From a virus, in IMG/VR virus record IMGVR_UViG_3300032316_000329, positions 1 to 64,000 of that record: a stretch of DNA of 64,000 bases, one strand, 5' to 3'. The notes below the pieces were generated by a model. It searched no databases. It was not told the origin of the DNA and worked only from the letters and a program-made list of their open reading frames with translations. Made by a program: the position numbers and the translations under genes. Positions 23,465-30,929 of the stretch are shown piece by piece (the stretch's first letter is position 1; the number at the start of each line of letters is the position of its first letter).

Positions 23465-23719
23465 ATGAGTTTGTTTGATAAATATGCCTTGAAGGAAGAC
23501 TTGAAGAACGGCATTCATACGGTTGTCTTTGAAAAAACCGATGGTACAATCCGTGAAATGCGTTGTACCTTACAACCTGATATGTTGCCGCAGTTTTTGT
23601 CGGAAGTATCGGACCGAGTAAGGAATGAACCTGAAGGCACAGTTGCCGTTTGGGATGTTGATAATCAAGGATGGAGGTCATTTCGTGTTGATTCCGTCCA
23701 AACTGTATTGAAGGAATAG
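23465..23719 (+). CDS. WYL_2-like Sm-fold protein
   Basis: An 84-residue beta-rich protein. The pattern VVFEKTDGTIREMRCTL...VWDVDNQGWRSFRVDSV matches a small SH3/Sm-barrel family common in phages (annotated WYL_2 or DUF2693) whose role is unknown but may be nucleic acid binding. It starts two bases after the glutaredoxin stop. Confidence 0.6.
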   Translation: MSLFDKYALKEDLKNGIHTVVFEKTDGTIREMRCTLQPDMLPQFLSEVSDRVRNEPEGTVAVWDVDNQGWRSFRVDSVQTVLKE

Positions 23720-23722
23720 ATA

Positions 23723-23815
23723 ATGCCGCATCCGCATAAAAATAGACCTCGCAAAGGTCGCCGAAAGATTGGTTCTGTTAAACGCAAAGCCCGTAACAAC
23801 CGTAAGAGGAAGTAA
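23723..23815 (+). CDS. 30-residue Arg/Lys-rich peptide
   Basis: A tiny ORF encoding a peptide with about half basic residues (KNRPRKGRRKIGSVKRKARN). It starts four bases after the previous stop and its stop overlaps the next ATG (TAATG), which supports translation in the operon. Such peptides may bind RNA or DNA. No homology recognised. Confidence 0.5.
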   Translation: MPHPHKNRPRKGRRKIGSVKRKARNNRKRK

Positions 23816-24108
23816 TGTCACAAGATAATGGAATCTATGTGCTAGTTACAGAAAGTGATAATGGGCCTGAGTATCGTGTAAAGACGGCCTCGGCCATTGG
23901 TAACATTTATGGTGAATGGAATGATGAAAACGGAAAATATGATGGTAATCTAGACGCTATTAAAAATGTGTTCGCCGAGGCACCAGTGTTCTATACTCTA
24001 AACGAGGCACTGGACTATGCTGAACAAGAGGAATATGACGTAGGTACCACGGAAGATGGTATCTGTGTTATCAACGAGTTTAAGGACTATGGATACATCT
24101 TCGGATAA
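23815..24108 (+). CDS. Acidic protein of unknown function
   Basis: A 97-residue acidic protein with alternating beta-like segments (GIYVLVTESDNGPEYRVKTA) and a helical segment (LNEALDYAEQEEYDVGTT). Coupled to the basic peptide gene upstream. Not assigned to a family. Confidence 0.5.
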   Translation: MSQDNGIYVLVTESDNGPEYRVKTASAIGNIYGEWNDENGKYDGNLDAIKNVFAEAPVFYTLNEALDYAEQEEYDVGTTEDGICVINEFKDYGYIFG

Positions 24109-24118
24109 GGAGACAGAA

Positions 24119-25225
24119 GTGAATAAATCAGCCGTTAAACGCCCTAAGTTTGCGGATGAAAAGTATATGGGTTCTGAGCCAACCGTAACCGCACTATCGT
24201 CGGAAACGGATATGACTCGGGCCTATAACTGGTTTAACTACTTTTATACCAGTGAAGATGCTAAGAAATTTACCATAACATACCTAAAGAGTATCAAGTA
24301 TGATGCAAAAATTATACGAAAACTTGAACTGGTCAAATGCGTTGAACTGCACTCCATCGGATGGAACTGCCGGTTACTCCAAAACGGATCTACTCTTCCA
24401 GAAGATGTATGGGAATCTATCGAAACCCGTATCAAAGAACTTGCCTCACAAGTCGTGGAAACATCGGAGACTGAGGAAGACCAACCGACGACCAAAGTCG
24501 TCTCGATTCAGGATCGTATAAACCACCGTGCTTCCGATTTGATTGGAGAACTGGAGGAGCAGTTAGATGTGTTCTTTAAAGAAGGAGTAATCCAGTTTGA
24601 CATTAAGAAGTGGTCCCTTGAGAAGGGAATTAAACCGCAAGTTGCGACGAGGATTGCAGAACACTTCCGTCCTCAATACGAAGAAATCACCGAGGCCCTT
24701 GAAGGTAAAGACCCAGACTTGGTGGAAGCGTATGCTGGCTGGCGTGCCCCTGTTCTCAAGGTTATGGCCGTTTTCATAAAGCGGATTATAGACTATCTTA
24801 ACAGCACTGCCGAAGCAGGCAAGGCTCTACGCAAACCTCGTAAGAAAAAGGTTAAACCACCGTCAGTATTGGTGGTAAAGATGAAATATCGTCCTGATTG
24901 GGCCGATCTAAATATTAACAGTATAGACCCGAAAGGAATCATCGGTGCTTCGCAACTTTGGGTTATCAATTCCAAAACTCGTAATCTTTCTGTTTACCAT
25001 TCCGTGGATCCTGATGGCCTTTCGGTCCGAGGGTCAACGATTACAGGATATGATGAGGTATCTTCTATCACTAAGAAAGTCCGTAAACCACGAGACATTG
25101 TTCCACAAGTTCTAAACGAAGGTAAGGTTGGTCTGCGTGGTATTATGAAGAGTTTAACAACCGCTGAAACACAGGCCAATGGTCGTATTAATACAGATAC
25201 AATCCTTTTGAGAGTGCTTAAATGA
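24119..25225 (+). CDS. Conserved phage protein of unknown function
   Basis: A 368-residue protein conserved, to my recollection, among T4-like phages of non-enteric hosts, without assigned function. It opens KRPKFADEKYMGSEP, has a helical N-terminal half (YNWFNYFYTSEDAKKF), a basic linker (LRKPRKKKVKPPS) near residue 245 and a beta-rich C-terminal part. The GTG at 24119 is preferred because AAGGAG lies six bases upstream; in-frame ATGs at 24056 and 24089 lie in the previous gene and lack such a site. Confidence 0.55.
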   Translation: MNKSAVKRPKFADEKYMGSEPTVTALSSETDMTRAYNWFNYFYTSEDAKKFTITYLKSIKYDAKIIRKLELVKCVELHSIGWNCRLLQNGSTLPEDVWESIETRIKELASQVVETSETEEDQPTTKVVSIQDRINHRASDLIGELEEQLDVFFKEGVIQFDIKKWSLEKGIKPQVATRIAEHFRPQYEEITEALEGKDPDLVEAYAGWRAPVLKVMAVFIKRIIDYLNSTAEAGKALRKPRKKKVKPPSVLVVKMKYRPDWADLNINSIDPKGIIGASQLWVINSKTRNLSVYHSVDPDGLSVRGSTITGYDEVSSITKKVRKPRDIVPQVLNEGKVGLRGIMKSLTTAETQANGRINTDTILLRVLK

Positions 25226-25329
25226 ATGTAGAAGCAATGGTATGGACTTGGATTTACACGGGTATGGCAGTAGGAGTAATATCAATCTTAATACTGCTAT
25301 GGGCAATATTTTTCGAAAACAAGGAATAA
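25222..25329 (+). CDS. Small membrane peptide
   Basis: A 35-residue peptide that is mostly one transmembrane helix (GMAVGVISILILLWAIFF). It starts at the ATGA overlap with the previous stop. Function unknown. Confidence 0.5.
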   Translation: MNVEAMVWTWIYTGMAVGVISILILLWAIFFENKE

Positions 25330-25332
25330 CAA

Positions 25333-25734
25333 ATGACCGACAAGGTAATCGAGTTTCCAAAACATAAAGTTGTTCGTGACATTCCTGGTGAGGTATTCGA
25401 AGAGAGAAATCGTAAAGCAGACCAAAAAATGGCAGATGCTTTGGTTGATGACATGGCAGGATTAATTGCAACAGAGTTGGATAACTTTGACCTTGATGTT
25501 CAAAGTAAGAGCTTTGCCAAAGACTTTATCGTGGTTGTTGATGCTTTGAAATCCGTCATCTACCGCCAATTTGGACTCAAACATCATTTCCATGACTTTG
25601 CCGATAAGAACATTTCCATTATAGATGCCGATTTCGGAACTCTTTCAAAGGAAGAAATCCAGGATAAGATTGATGAGGTAATGGCAGACCTGGTTGCCAC
25701 AAAAGAAAAACTTGACAGCGAAGCAGAAGATTGA
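25333..25734 (+). CDS. Conserved helical protein
   Basis: A 133-residue acidic helical protein (VIEFPKHKVVRDIPGEVFEE at the start, DKIDEVMADLVATKEKL near the end). It starts three bases after the membrane peptide stop. It lies directly ahead of the RNase H gene, whose promoter is embedded in its 3' end. No domain recognised. Confidence 0.5.
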   Translation: MTDKVIEFPKHKVVRDIPGEVFEERNRKADQKMADALVDDMAGLIATELDNFDLDVQSKSFAKDFIVVVDALKSVIYRQFGLKHHFHDFADKNISIIDADFGTLSKEEIQDKIDEVMADLVATKEKLDSEAED

Positions 25735-25740
25735 TATAAT
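25712..25740 (+). promoter_or_regulatory. Sigma70 early promoter for RNase H
   Basis: A consensus promoter inside the 3' end of the preceding gene: TTGACA (25712-25717), 17 bases, TATAAT (25735-25740). The ATG at 25766 lies 25 bases downstream with GAAGGAA as ribosome binding site. Confidence 0.85.
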
Positions 25741-25765
25741 ACTATATCATCGTGAAGGAAACATT

Positions 25766-26626
25766 ATGTCTTATATGTTGATTGACCTCAACCAGGTGCT
25801 TATTAGTAACCTAATGCAGCACCTAAAAATGATTACCAAACAGCATGAAATGTCCGAAGACCTAATTCGGCATATGTGTATCAATACAATCCGTTCCAAT
25901 GTTAAGCAGTTTAAAAATAAGTATCCAAATGTAATTCTTTGCTGTGACAATAAGAAGTATTGGCGAAAAGAATTTTTCTCCTTCTATAAATCACAGCGTA
26001 AGGTAGATCGTGAGGCCTCAGGCCTTGACTGGTCTATGATTTTTGACACGCTGAACCGACTACGGGATGAAATGAAAGTATATTTTCCCTACAAGGTTCT
26101 TGATGTTGATGGTGCCGAGGCTGATGATGTGATTGCGGTCCTAACGGCACGACTGGCACCATCCTCCAATATTCTTATTTTATCATCTGACAAGGACTTT
26201 GGCCAGTTACAAAAGTATCCTAATGTAACCCAGTATTCTCCTATCCTTAAAAAGTTTATCAAGATTGATGACCCTAAGACATTCATCCGTGAACATGTTC
26301 TAAAAGGTGATCGTGGTGATGGTATTCCAAACTTTCTATCTCCTGATGACACATTTGCCAGAGGAGAACGTCAAAAGATACTAAATAGTAAGAAACTCCA
26401 GGAATGGGTGTCACAAGATGCGGAAACTTTCTGCACTACCGATATTATGCTTCGTGGTTTTAAGCGCAATCAAACTTTGGTTGATTTTGACTATATACCT
26501 GATGACATCCGAACCAGAATCGTGGAAGCCTTTGAAGAAACGAAACCTGCGAACAAAGAGAAGATGTTAAATTATTTCATCGACAAAGGTCTAAAAGTAA
26601 TGATCGAGTCGATTAGCGATTTCTGA
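25766..26626 (+). CDS. rnh: T4-type RNase H (5'-3' exonuclease)
   Basis: A 286-residue FEN/PIN-fold nuclease similar to T4 RNase H. It starts MLIDLNQV (first metal-binding Asp), then has KYWRKEFFSFYKSQRK, VDGAEADDVIAVL (acidic cluster), LSSDKDFGQLQKY and a DRGDGIPNFL helix-hairpin region. It removes RNA primers and flaps during lagging-strand synthesis. The ATG at 25766 fits the promoter and ribosome binding site. It belongs with primase, gp59 and gp32 in the replication set. Confidence 0.88.
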   Translation: MSYMLIDLNQVLISNLMQHLKMITKQHEMSEDLIRHMCINTIRSNVKQFKNKYPNVILCCDNKKYWRKEFFSFYKSQRKVDREASGLDWSMIFDTLNRLRDEMKVYFPYKVLDVDGAEADDVIAVLTARLAPSSNILILSSDKDFGQLQKYPNVTQYSPILKKFIKIDDPKTFIREHVLKGDRGDGIPNFLSPDDTFARGERQKILNSKKLQEWVSQDAETFCTTDIMLRGFKRNQTLVDFDYIPDDIRTRIVEAFEETKPANKEKMLNYFIDKGLKVMIESISDF

Positions 26627-26633
26627 GGATAAA

Positions 26634-27068
26634 ATGGCAAATAAGAATATATATGAAATTTTTGACGACTTCAAGAAGGTTAAGAATAAAACGGACCGTA
26701 TTGAGGTTCTACATAAGAACGATTGTAAAGCACTCCGAGACGTATTGATCGGAGCATTCCATCCCTCTATTCAATTCACCGTTGATAAAATTCCAGATTT
26801 TAAGCGTGTTGCTATGCCTCCAGGTATGTCTTATGACCATATGTCTGGTGCCATGTCTCGTATCTACCTCTTTATGGCAAATAATCCAAGAGTTCCAGAA
26901 GGACTAACTGAAAAGCGTAAAATGGAAATTCTTATACAGATTTTAGAGTCCCTGGAAGAACAAGAGGCTGATGTGTTTATTAGTGTCTTGAAAAAAGATT
27001 TGAAAGTTCCATACCTAACGGCAGCATTAGTCAATGAAGCGTTCTCCGACCTACTACCACAATCGTAG
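26634..27068 (+). CDS. DUF6433-like conserved phage protein
   Basis: A 144-residue helical protein that resembles a family widespread in T4-like phages (annotated DUF6433), usually found near replication genes. Typical segments are LRDVLIGAFHPSIQF, PPGMSYDHMSG and ILIQILESLEEQEADVF. Function unknown. It follows RNase H by seven bases, and its 3' end overlaps the SprT-like gene by 35 bases. Confidence 0.65.
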   Translation: MANKNIYEIFDDFKKVKNKTDRIEVLHKNDCKALRDVLIGAFHPSIQFTVDKIPDFKRVAMPPGMSYDHMSGAMSRIYLFMANNPRVPEGLTEKRKMEILIQILESLEEQEADVFISVLKKDLKVPYLTAALVNEAFSDLLPQS

Positions 27069-27438
27069 ATTATTAAAAGAACTTGCCAGTGAAAACACCG
27101 AGTTCCGTCCAAAGAAAAAAGATGTTGAAGAATGGTTTGACATTCTCAACGAACAAATCTTTGGAAATAAACTCGAACCTTTTCCTGAGATAAGAGTTAA
27201 GAAATCCACATGGTATCATGCCATGTTTTACTACTGGACTGAAAAAGAAGAACAAGATCCTGAATTGGAAATCCATAACTGTTTCAAAAACAAAAAACTA
27301 TTTGTAGAGATATTAGCACACGAAATGGTACACTATTTTCAGCATACATATAATGAACCAGTTGGCCATGGACCATCGTTCATGGCTTGGAGTGATAACT
27401 TTAAACTTAGAGGACTAATACTTTATAAGGTGGCATGA
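27034..27438 (+). CDS. SprT-like zinc metallopeptidase
   Basis: A 134-residue SprT/Spartan-type domain. AHEMVHYFQH is the HExxH zinc site, with a third ligand in GHGPSF; the N-terminal FDILNEQIFGNKL segment is typical. The eukaryotic relative Spartan digests DNA-protein cross-links. In T4-like phages the role is unproven but a DNA-repair function is plausible, given the replication context. Confidence 0.8.
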   Translation: MKRSPTYYHNRRLLKELASENTEFRPKKKDVEEWFDILNEQIFGNKLEPFPEIRVKKSTWYHAMFYYWTEKEEQDPELEIHNCFKNKKLFVEILAHEMVHYFQHTYNEPVGHGPSFMAWSDNFKLRGLILYKVA

Positions 27439-27439
27439 C

Positions 27440-27637
27440 ATGAAAGCAGTAAAGTCAAATCTCAATGCAAACAATAATAATAAACTAATGTGGGAAGATG
27501 AAGAACTGGTAGACTACCGTGATCCTCGTTTGAATGGTAAGAAGATTGAACGCAAACGACCGGTTCAAAACTGGAAGAAGGCTTGGTCCGAACATTTAGA
27601 GGACTTTGACGAAGTGGATGATTTCTTCGGAAAGTAA
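27440..27637 (+). CDS. Small charged protein
   Basis: A 65-residue charged protein (basic middle KKIERKRPVQNWKKAW, acidic C-terminus LEDFDEVDDFFGK). It begins one base after the SprT-like stop. Function unknown. Confidence 0.45.
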   Translation: MKAVKSNLNANNNNKLMWEDEELVDYRDPRLNGKKIERKRPVQNWKKAWSEHLEDFDEVDDFFGK

Positions 27638-27655
27638 TTGTAAACAAAATAATGC

Positions 27656-27683
27656 TTGACATTCCTTTTCCCGAGTGTATAAT
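27656..27683 (+). promoter_or_regulatory. Sigma70 promoter for the restriction/methylation-like pair
   Basis: TTGACA (27656-27661), 16 bases and a perfect TATAAT (27678-27683). The ATG at 27719 follows after a 35-base leader with AAAAGGAA. Confidence 0.85.
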
Positions 27684-27718
27684 GGTTGATACTGAAACCT
27701 TGGGAAAAGGAATAGATC

Positions 27719-28372
27719 ATGTCCTATTTAAGGAATGACAAGGCCTATTTAAAATACTCTCCAATACATACTTTAGATATGGATGAATTGGAGAAAGTTT
27801 TAATCAATTCTTATAAAGAATGGAAAAAGGCATATAAATCCCGACATAAGTATGATCCTGCTAATTTTATTCCTATGCGTAATCTTTCGGGTGGTATTGG
27901 TGAAGCATTTGCGGAAATGCTGGCAGATGTAACCGATGGATTAAGGATAAATCCTCATCCTGATGGATATCCCGATGTTCTCCCTAATACTAAAGAAGCA
28001 AAAAACTGGATTGATACACCTACCTTAGAGAATTTCAAACAAGGTGGATTTGATATCAAGGCCAAGTATATTGGTGAGGGTAGTAAAATTGATGTGAATG
28101 CCTCGGCACATCACACACAAACAACTTCCGTTTTAAATGTTATATGGAAGTGGAAAAACAGTGTTCCTTTCATTATTGGTATTGCTTATACCGATAAATT
28201 GACTGAACAAGACTGGCCAAATCCTTCAAAAGGTAAAGCAGGTTCTAAAACCACACCATCATGTTCTATCAACAAAACAGGTAAAATAAAGTTAAGAAAA
28301 AACTGGTTGTTTATAGACGAGGAATCCGTTAATATACATGGTCTAAATAATCCTAAGGATTGGAATATATGA
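27719..28372 (+). CDS. Restriction endonuclease-like PD-(D/E)xK protein
   Basis: A 217-residue protein with features of type II restriction enzymes. GGIGEAFAEMLADVT is a helix with an acidic residue, NPHPDGYPDVLP is followed by GGFDIKAKY, giving a P-D...(D/E)-x-K core in which Asp and the Ile-Lys pair are the candidate catalytic residues. The pattern reminds me of the ScaI-type family but I cannot confirm it. It overlaps a small adenine methyltransferase-like gene by four bases and has its own strong promoter, an arrangement typical of a restriction-modification pair. It could also be a host-DNA-degrading nuclease. Confidence 0.6.
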   Translation: MSYLRNDKAYLKYSPIHTLDMDELEKVLINSYKEWKKAYKSRHKYDPANFIPMRNLSGGIGEAFAEMLADVTDGLRINPHPDGYPDVLPNTKEAKNWIDTPTLENFKQGGFDIKAKYIGEGSKIDVNASAHHTQTTSVLNVIWKWKNSVPFIIGIAYTDKLTEQDWPNPSKGKAGSKTTPSCSINKTGKIKLRKNWLFIDEESVNIHGLNNPKDWNI

Positions 28373-28914
28373 GATTTAGAGAACGAGCTGAAAGAGATTT
28401 CTATAGAACACCTGTTCCTGCCGTTAAACTGGCGCAGGACTTAATGGACCTAAATTTGCGTTGGTGGGAGCCTTGTGCGGGTGATGGTGCCATTAGTAAC
28501 AATCTATCAGGTATTACTTATGCTTCTGACATATATCCTATGATAAATGATATTGATACTCTTGATATGTTAACCTGTGATAAGCCTTCCAATATTGATG
28601 CTGTTGTTACAAATCCACCTTTCTTTGCTCAATATGAGTTGTTGAATCGGTGCTTAAATGAGTGGAAAATACCAGCATTATTATTGATTAGAATTGAACC
28701 ACTATCCACCCAGAAACGAAACGCATATACCAAACATCTACAAAAACTTCATATTGTTAGTAGTCTAATCAAATTTGAAACTGAAGATGGTAGAATTGTT
28801 AATGGCAATGGCACAATAAGATGTGGTTGGTGTCTCTTTACACCAGAAAAAGTTCAATATACGGAAACTAGATGGGTGACATTTCAAAAGAATGTAAACA
28901 CCCTGCCAATGTAA
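28369..28914 (+). CDS. DNA methyltransferase-like protein
   Basis: A 181-residue Rossmann-type methyltransferase. WEPCAGDGAI is the SAM-binding motif I and VVTNPPFF the NPPF catalytic motif of N6-adenine methyltransferases. It is short compared with stand-alone modification enzymes and lacks an evident target-recognition domain. It overlaps the nuclease-like gene at ATGA, so the two are made together. The end of the gene abuts a repeated stem-loop/promoter cassette. Confidence 0.7.
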   Translation: MRFRERAERDFYRTPVPAVKLAQDLMDLNLRWWEPCAGDGAISNNLSGITYASDIYPMINDIDTLDMLTCDKPSNIDAVVTNPPFFAQYELLNRCLNEWKIPALLLIRIEPLSTQKRNAYTKHLQKLHIVSSLIKFETEDGRIVNGNGTIRCGWCLFTPEKVQYTETRWVTFQKNVNTLPM

Positions 28915-29003
28915 ACAACTGATCTTGGGTGCGACATCCTGTCACACCCTTTCGCTGCCAGTTTACATTGACAATGCCGTTTCTTTATGCTATTCTTAGG
29001 CAT
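28909..29003 (+). repeat. PeSL-like stem-loop/promoter cassette, copy A
   Basis: This begins with AATGTAAACAACTGATC at the preceding gene's stop. A hairpin follows (28927-28936 with 28940-28949, one mismatch, TCC loop), then TTGACA (28968-28973), 17 bases and TATTCT (28991-28996). Related copies occur at 29189, 30834 and 31357. The layout matches the early-promoter stem-loop cassettes described in T4-type phages. Confidence 0.75.
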
Positions 29004-29023
29004 AATTAGAAAGGTATGTAAAC

Positions 29024-29203
29024 ATGAACTTGCTTATTCTCAAAGATGAAAATAAAATTGTAAAAATCCTTGCCGCTTCTACTGATATTAATGATATCCA
29101 CGAAGCCTTCCATTATGCACAAAACACCATCCTTGCCGATAACATGGATTATATAACAGCAATTGATCTCCTTAAATGCTATAAATCTAATGTAAACAAC
29201 TGA
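29024..29203 (+). CDS. Small protein expressed from PeSL copy A
   Basis: A 59-residue mixed-charge protein, begun after AAAGG in the copy A leader. Residues 1-18 are strand-like (MNLLILKDENKIVKILAA), the rest helical. The last codons (AATGTAAACAACTGA) are contributed by the next repeat cassette, so the native C-terminus may have been replaced. Function unknown. Confidence 0.55.
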   Translation: MNLLILKDENKIVKILAASTDINDIHEAFHYAQNTILADNMDYITAIDLLKCYKSNVNN

Positions 29204-29277
29204 TCCTTGGTGCGACAATCTGTCGCATCTGTTGACAAACGATTTCTCTTGCCTCTACCGTTTCCTTGTGTTAGGAT
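29189..29277 (+). repeat. PeSL-like stem-loop/promoter cassette, copy B
   Basis: AATGTAAACAACTGATC again overlaps a stop codon. The hairpin is TGCGACA (29211-29217), ATC loop, TGTCGCA (29221-29227). An upstream TTGACAAACGATTT box and then TTGCCT (29249-29254), 17 bases and TAGGAT (29272-29277) form the promoter. The ATG of the GIY-YIG gene lies only six bases after the -10. Confidence 0.75.
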
Positions 29278-29283
29278 TACCGT

Positions 29284-29610
29284 ATGATAAAAACTCAAAA
29301 ACGGAAATCTCGCTCTGATCGTAAACATCTTATATACTCTTTGTCTGTAAACGGTCAAGAATATATCGGCATAACCTATGTTGAAAGGTCGGCCGTTAAT
29401 AAGTCCTTAACAAGAAGGTGGCAGAAACATGTCCGACGGGCCCTCAAAGAAAACAAAGACTGGAACCTATGCGTTGCTATACGCAAATATGGTCCTGACG
29501 CCTTTGACATTAGCGTATTGGATGTGGTTCGCGGAAAGTCCGCTGCTCACATTATTGAACGGGAATTAATTCGTAATCGTAAACCTAAACTTAATACGGA
29601 TGTAAGATAA
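29284..29610 (+). CDS. GIY-YIG endonuclease-like protein
   Basis: A 108-residue protein with HLIYSLSVNGQEYIGIT (the GIY-YIG strands), SLTRRWQKHVRRA (conserved Arg helix) and a Glu in IIERELI. It is a stand-alone nuclease domain, possibly a mobile (homing-type) or repair enzyme. It sits between repeat cassettes in a region of apparent gene shuffling. The transcript may have almost no leader. Confidence 0.7.
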   Translation: MIKTQKRKSRSDRKHLIYSLSVNGQEYIGITYVERSAVNKSLTRRWQKHVRRALKENKDWNLCVAIRKYGPDAFDISVLDVVRGKSAAHIIERELIRNRKPKLNTDVR

Positions 29611-29828
29611 TGAACCATCGTTTTGCTAAGAAGAACCTTGAACTCCGCATTGACACGGTTGATGCCTTGCTTTCATACTTTGAAAATGGCGGTGCTATCA
29701 CCGTTTGCAAGGCAGGTCGCCGTAGCAAGGCGAATACCTCGTTTCCTAAAGTGGTAGGTAGCGTTGCTCATAAGGGTGCTAAATCAAATAGTCTTAAAAA
29801 TGCTGGTTTTGCGAAAGGACGTGGATAA
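29610..29828 (+). CDS. Small basic protein
   Basis: A 72-residue basic protein (C-terminal half rich in Lys, Gly, Ser and Ala). It starts on the previous stop (TAATG) and its own stop overlaps the next ATG. Function unknown. Confidence 0.5.
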   Translation: MNHRFAKKNLELRIDTVDALLSYFENGGAITVCKAGRRSKANTSFPKVVGSVAHKGAKSNSLKNAGFAKGRG

Positions 29829-29911
29829 TGGTTGAACTAATCGTTTTTATTGTATCACTCGCCGTTCCTATCTCTCTGGCGATTATCGCAATAACATCAA
29901 GTGAGGATTAA
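29828..29911 (+). CDS. 27-residue membrane peptide
   Basis: Almost entirely one hydrophobic helix (LIVFIVSLAVPISLAIIAI) ending SSED. It starts in a TAATG overlap and ends in the sequence GAGGATTAATATG, which supplies both its stop and the next gene's ribosome binding site. Confidence 0.45.
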   Translation: MVELIVFIVSLAVPISLAIIAITSSED

Positions 29912-29912
29912 T

Positions 29913-30113
29913 ATGTTTGCTTTAGTTTATTCAGAAGGATTTGGTGGTGATAATATTGTTATGGAAACAAGTCGCTCTTGGAATAAATTATATAAAGAAC
30001 TTGAACGACTTATAAACAAGGAAGATTATCCTTGTTGGGCCATGCAGATTGTCAATTTAGATGAAATGGAAATCGACTATGATAATTATTCTTGGAAAGG
30101 ACTGAAATTCTAA
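29913..30113 (+). CDS. Small acidic protein
   Basis: A 66-residue protein (ALVYSEGFGGDN at the start, MEIDYDNYSWKGL at the end) preceded by GAGGATTAAT. It overlaps the next start (TAATG). Function unknown. Confidence 0.5.
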   Translation: MFALVYSEGFGGDNIVMETSRSWNKLYKELERLINKEDYPCWAMQIVNLDEMEIDYDNYSWKGLKF

Positions 30114-30214
30114 TGTATAAAGATGATGAACAGATGGTACAATGCTTTGCGTTGTTTATGACCTTTGTTGGTCTGGCATTTGGTGTAGGTCTAATCGCTT
30201 ATTTTGGAGGTTAA
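30113..30214 (+). CDS. 33-residue membrane peptide
   Basis: A short acidic N-terminus followed by one transmembrane helix (ALFMTFVGLAFGVGLIAYF). The stop is embedded in GGAGGTTAATATGG, the ribosome binding site and start of the next ORF. Confidence 0.45.
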   Translation: MYKDDEQMVQCFALFMTFVGLAFGVGLIAYFGG

Positions 30215-30215
30215 T

Positions 30216-30326
30216 ATGGAAAAAGCAGAATATCACATTAAGAAGGCTCGCAATATACTGGATGTATATCTAGTTCTTTCTGGCGTCCTCTTAGGTCTTA
30301 CTTTGTATCCTTTTATTCGAGGTTAA
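30216..30326 (+). CDS. 36-residue membrane peptide
   Basis: A basic amphipathic start (EKAEYHIKKARNILDV) followed by a hydrophobic helix (YLVLSGVLLGLTLYPF). It is preceded by GGAGGTTAAT and ends in the same kind of sequence. Function unknown. Confidence 0.45.
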   Translation: MEKAEYHIKKARNILDVYLVLSGVLLGLTLYPFIRG

Positions 30327-30327
30327 T

Positions 30328-30456
30328 ATGGTTGTCTTTTATTCAGAAACGTCAATTTATGGTGAACGTCGAATTGATGCTATTACCTGGTTATACAATA
30401 CTATTCTACCAGTTGATATCTCATATTGGGCTGTTCCTGGAACTCTGGAGGATTAA
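30328..30456 (+). CDS. 42-residue micro-protein
   Basis: An aromatic-rich short protein (VVFYSETSIYGERR..TWLYNTILP) in the chain of tiny ORFs joined by GAGG(A/T)TTAATATG. Function unknown. Confidence 0.4.
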   Translation: MVVFYSETSIYGERRIDAITWLYNTILPVDISYWAVPGTLED

Positions 30457-30457
30457 T

Positions 30458-30592
30458 ATGAAGCAAGTAATCGTATCGGGTTCTTTCCGTTATGTCGCAA
30501 AACGTATTGAGGAACTTGATGCTCAAGGTTATAAAATTGTCCGATATAAACAATGGTCCGATGGTAAGTGGACTTATGTGATGGAGAAATAA
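30458..30592 (+). CDS. 44-residue micro-protein
   Basis: A compact sequence (KQVIVSGSFRYVAKRIEELD..GYKIVRYKQWSDGKWTYVMEK) that reads like a small beta-alpha-beta-beta fold. It is preceded by GGAGGATTAAT. The regular strand pattern makes a real protein likely. Function unknown. Confidence 0.5.
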   Translation: MKQVIVSGSFRYVAKRIEELDAQGYKIVRYKQWSDGKWTYVMEK

Positions 30593-30593
30593 A

Positions 30594-30743
30594 ATGGCTA
30601 AGGTGAAAATTTTTAATCTGTCAATTTGGTTCAAGACCCATGATATTACATTCCGTGGTATTTCACGAACTGCGGCCTGTAGGTATATTGACCTTTATTC
30701 TAAGAAAGAAAATTATATGTCTTGGAGTATGGAGGAAAGATGA
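30594..30743 (+). CDS. 49-residue basic micro-protein
   Basis: A basic protein (AKVKIFNLSIWFKTHDITFR at the start). It begins one base after the previous stop and ends in an ATGA overlap with the next ORF. Function unknown. Confidence 0.45.
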   Translation: MAKVKIFNLSIWFKTHDITFRGISRTAACRYIDLYSKKENYMSWSMEER

Positions 30744-30871
30744 AACGAAAGGTAAATCCTATTGCTAAGGCACTCCGCAATCCTATTTGTAAACAGCAGA
30801 TTGTCAACAGCAAGAAAGTTTACAAACGGAAACTGCGACATCCTGTCGCACTTGTTGACATACGATTATGA
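30740..30871 (+). CDS. DUF7230-like basic protein with a repeat-derived tail
   Basis: A 43-residue protein. Residues 1-31 (VNPIAKALRNPICKQQIVNS then KKVYKRK) match the pattern of a very short phage protein family (annotated DUF7230) that normally ends after a KKxxYxRK-type tail. Here the frame continues through the stem-loop of repeat copy C, adding LRHPVALVDIRL. This suggests that cassette insertion removed the original stop codon. Function of the family is unknown. Confidence 0.55.
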   Translation: MKRKVNPIAKALRNPICKQQIVNSKKVYKRKLRHPVALVDIRL

Positions 30872-30900
30872 TTGCCTTTACCTTTGTGTTGTGTTATCCT
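30834..30900 (+). repeat. PeSL-like stem-loop/promoter cassette, copy C
   Basis: A perfect hairpin (TGCGACA 30834-30840, TCC loop, TGTCGCA 30844-30850), a TTGACATACGATTATG box, then TTGCCT (30872-30877), 17 bases and TATCCT (30895-30900). The leader after it (CATAATCAGAAAGG) resembles that of copy A. Confidence 0.75.
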
Positions 30901-30929
30901 TAGACATAATCAGAAAGGATAGTAAACAG

